Positions 14,018 through 14,827 of a stretch of 14,827 nt of DNA are shown piece after piece. The DNA is taken from contig QHOP01000020.1 in the NCBI GenBank assembly GCA_003219345.1, positions 1 to 14,827 on the forward strand, given 5' to 3'. The DNA is from Verrucomicrobiota bacterium (GTDB taxonomy: Bacteria > Verrucomicrobiota > Verrucomicrobiia > Limisphaerales > AV2). Each line of letters begins with the position of its first letter. Positions within the stretch are counted from its first letter, which is position 1. Both the position numbers and the translations under genes were made by a program. The notes beneath the pieces are model-generated. The model saw only the letters and a program-made list of their open reading frames with translations, did not search any database and was not told the DNA's origin.

Positions 14018-14608
14018 ATGAAAATGAAATTGTCGGGTGGAAAATGGCTGGCTGCTCTGCTGCTTGCCGGCGGGCTGAGCCAGATAAGGTGTTTGGCGGC
14101 GGAGCCGACGGCCTTTGAACTGATCAAGGAAGGCAACCGTCACGTCGGCGAGGAAGCCAAAGGCCGCGTGGTGCAGATTCGTTCGGAAAAATCGATCGGC
14201 AGCATGATGCCGAACATCTGGTATGTCGTTTATTACGACCCCGATGCAACCGCCAAAGCCACGGAAGTCAAATTCGCTGCCGGCACGAAAGTTTCCGTCA
14301 AACGTCCCGCGCGTATCCTCGAACCCATCAGCCGGTCCCACCGCGAGTTGGCCAAGGAGAAGTTGAAAATCGATTCGGACAAGGCCATTCAAATCGCCAA
14401 AAGCGATCCGCTCCTCAAAAACGTTACCTTGACAAACACGGAAATGAGGCTGGAACGCGGCGAGGGCGACCAGCCGGTCTGGAAGGTCAAACTGTGGGCG
14501 GCCAAAATCCGCAAACCAAGTGAGACGGTCAACATCGGCGAAATCCACATCTCCGCCGAAGACGGCAAAGTAGTGAAGAGCGATTTGAAGCCGGGGCGGG
14601 TCGATTAA
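14018..14608 (+). CDS. Exported PepSY-like domain protein of unknown function
   Basis: A 196-residue protein with a clear Sec signal peptide (basic MKMKLSGGKW, hydrophobic LAALLLAGGL, likely cut near residues 27-28 at LA-AEP), so it should be periplasmic. Residues ~118-190 fit a PepSY-like fold: an 'sdKAIqIAksdPl' helix, strands with QPVWKVKLW, then IGEIHISAEDGKVVKSDL, the usual '.i.vdA.tGkvv' ending. The first part (35-100) has no family I recognise. The gene is divergent from the ketosynthase and 12 bases upstream of a flavoprotein gene, which suggests an operon. PepSY-like domains often modulate or bind partners outside the cytoplasm; no specific role can be given. Confidence 0.78.
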   Translation: MKMKLSGGKWLAALLLAGGLSQIRCLAAEPTAFELIKEGNRHVGEEAKGRVVQIRSEKSIGSMMPNIWYVVYYDPDATAKATEVKFAAGTKVSVKRPARILEPISRSHRELAKEKLKIDSDKAIQIAKSDPLLKNVTLTNTEMRLERGEGDQPVWKVKLWAAKIRKPSETVNIGEIHISAEDGKVVKSDLKPGRVD

Positions 14609-14620
14609 CTCTGACGTTCG

Positions 14621-14827
14621 GTGAACGCACCGGCCCAGGACGCGCGGGTTTACGATGCCATCATTATCGGCGGGGCGTTGTCGGGAGCGGCGACGGCCTT
14701 CCTGTTGTTGCGCGAGCAGCCGAAGCTGCGGGTGTTGATCGTTGAAAAATCGGCGGCGTTCACCCGACGCGTCGGCGAAGCGACGGTGGAGGTCAGCGGT
14801 TACTTCCTGACGCGTGTTCTCGGACTG
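14621..14827 (+). CDS. FAD-dependent oxidoreductase, halogenase-like, N-terminal part
   Basis: The first 69 codons of a gene that leaves the window. Translation from GTG 14621 gives VYDAIIIGGALSGAATAFLL, an FAD-binding Rossmann start in which the usual GxGxxG reads GGALSG. It continues with LRVLIVEKSAAFTRRVGEAT and VEVSGYFLTRVLGL. The 'vGEatveVsg.fL...Lgl' pattern belongs to the tryptophan-halogenase-like FAD oxidoreductase group. It differs clearly from the flavoprotein at 4757-6049 (FHIGESLLP). An in-frame TGA at 14612 makes GTG 14621 the first possible start. Later motifs lie outside the window, so halogenation cannot be judged. Confidence 0.85.
   Translation, partial: MNAPAQDARVYDAIIIGGALSGAATAFLLLREQPKLRVLIVEKSAAFTRRVGEATVEVSGYFLTRVLGL

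Overview
The window looks like a chromosomal segment of a GC-rich Gram-negative bacterium. The likeliest source is a Verrucomicrobiota relative of the Pedosphaera/Limisphaera group. This is inferred from the Gld-type ABC transporter plus DUF4340 layout, the flavoprotein and condensing-enzyme content, and the many 'GTGGGGCGAGACTCCGTCGAG' type palindromes between genes. There is no rRNA, tRNA, CRISPR array or classical insertion sequence.

Layout. (1) Positions 2-4347, + strand: the end of an ABC ATPase, a GldF-like permease, a GldG-like auxiliary protein and a DUF4340 protein. They form one tightly coupled operon with two ATGA overlaps. (2) Positions 4348-4756: no gene, but palindromic repeat elements and a perfect 24-bp palindrome. 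(3) Positions 4757-6049, - strand: a flavin-dependent halogenase-like oxidoreductase, divergent from a small four-helix membrane protein (6195-6614, +). (4) Positions 6764-9857, - strand: a SsuA/NrtA-type ABC importer with lipoprotein, permease and ATPase. (5) Positions 10050-13952, - strand: a type II fatty-acid/polyketide-like set, transcribed as ketosynthase, degenerate ketosynthase (chain-length-factor-like), ketoreductase and acyl carrier protein. (6) Positions 14018-14827, + strand, divergent from the ketosynthase: an exported PepSY-like protein and the start of a second halogenase-like flavoprotein.

How the genes fit together. Ketosynthase, ketosynthase-like partner, ketoreductase and ACP beside two halogenase-family flavoproteins and an exported protein suggest a polyene-type or other fatty-acid-derived metabolite locus (aryl-polyene, flexirubin or xanthomonadin-like). 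Dehydratase, thioesterase, ligase and export genes would have to lie beyond 14827 or elsewhere. The ABC importer sits inside the region, but nothing in the sequence links it to the pathway.

Most striking signal. A family of roughly 90-103 bp palindromic elements shares the outer ends CCATGAACC...GGTTCATGG but has several unrelated hairpin cores. Copies lie between genes and also at or in coding sequence. One diverged copy lies in frame inside the ketosynthase-like gene. One seems to cut off the ketoreductase C-terminus. One holds the only usual start codon of the importer lipoprotein. One supplies the stop codon of the small membrane protein. This modular element family, and its wear on a biosynthetic locus, is the observation most worth following up.
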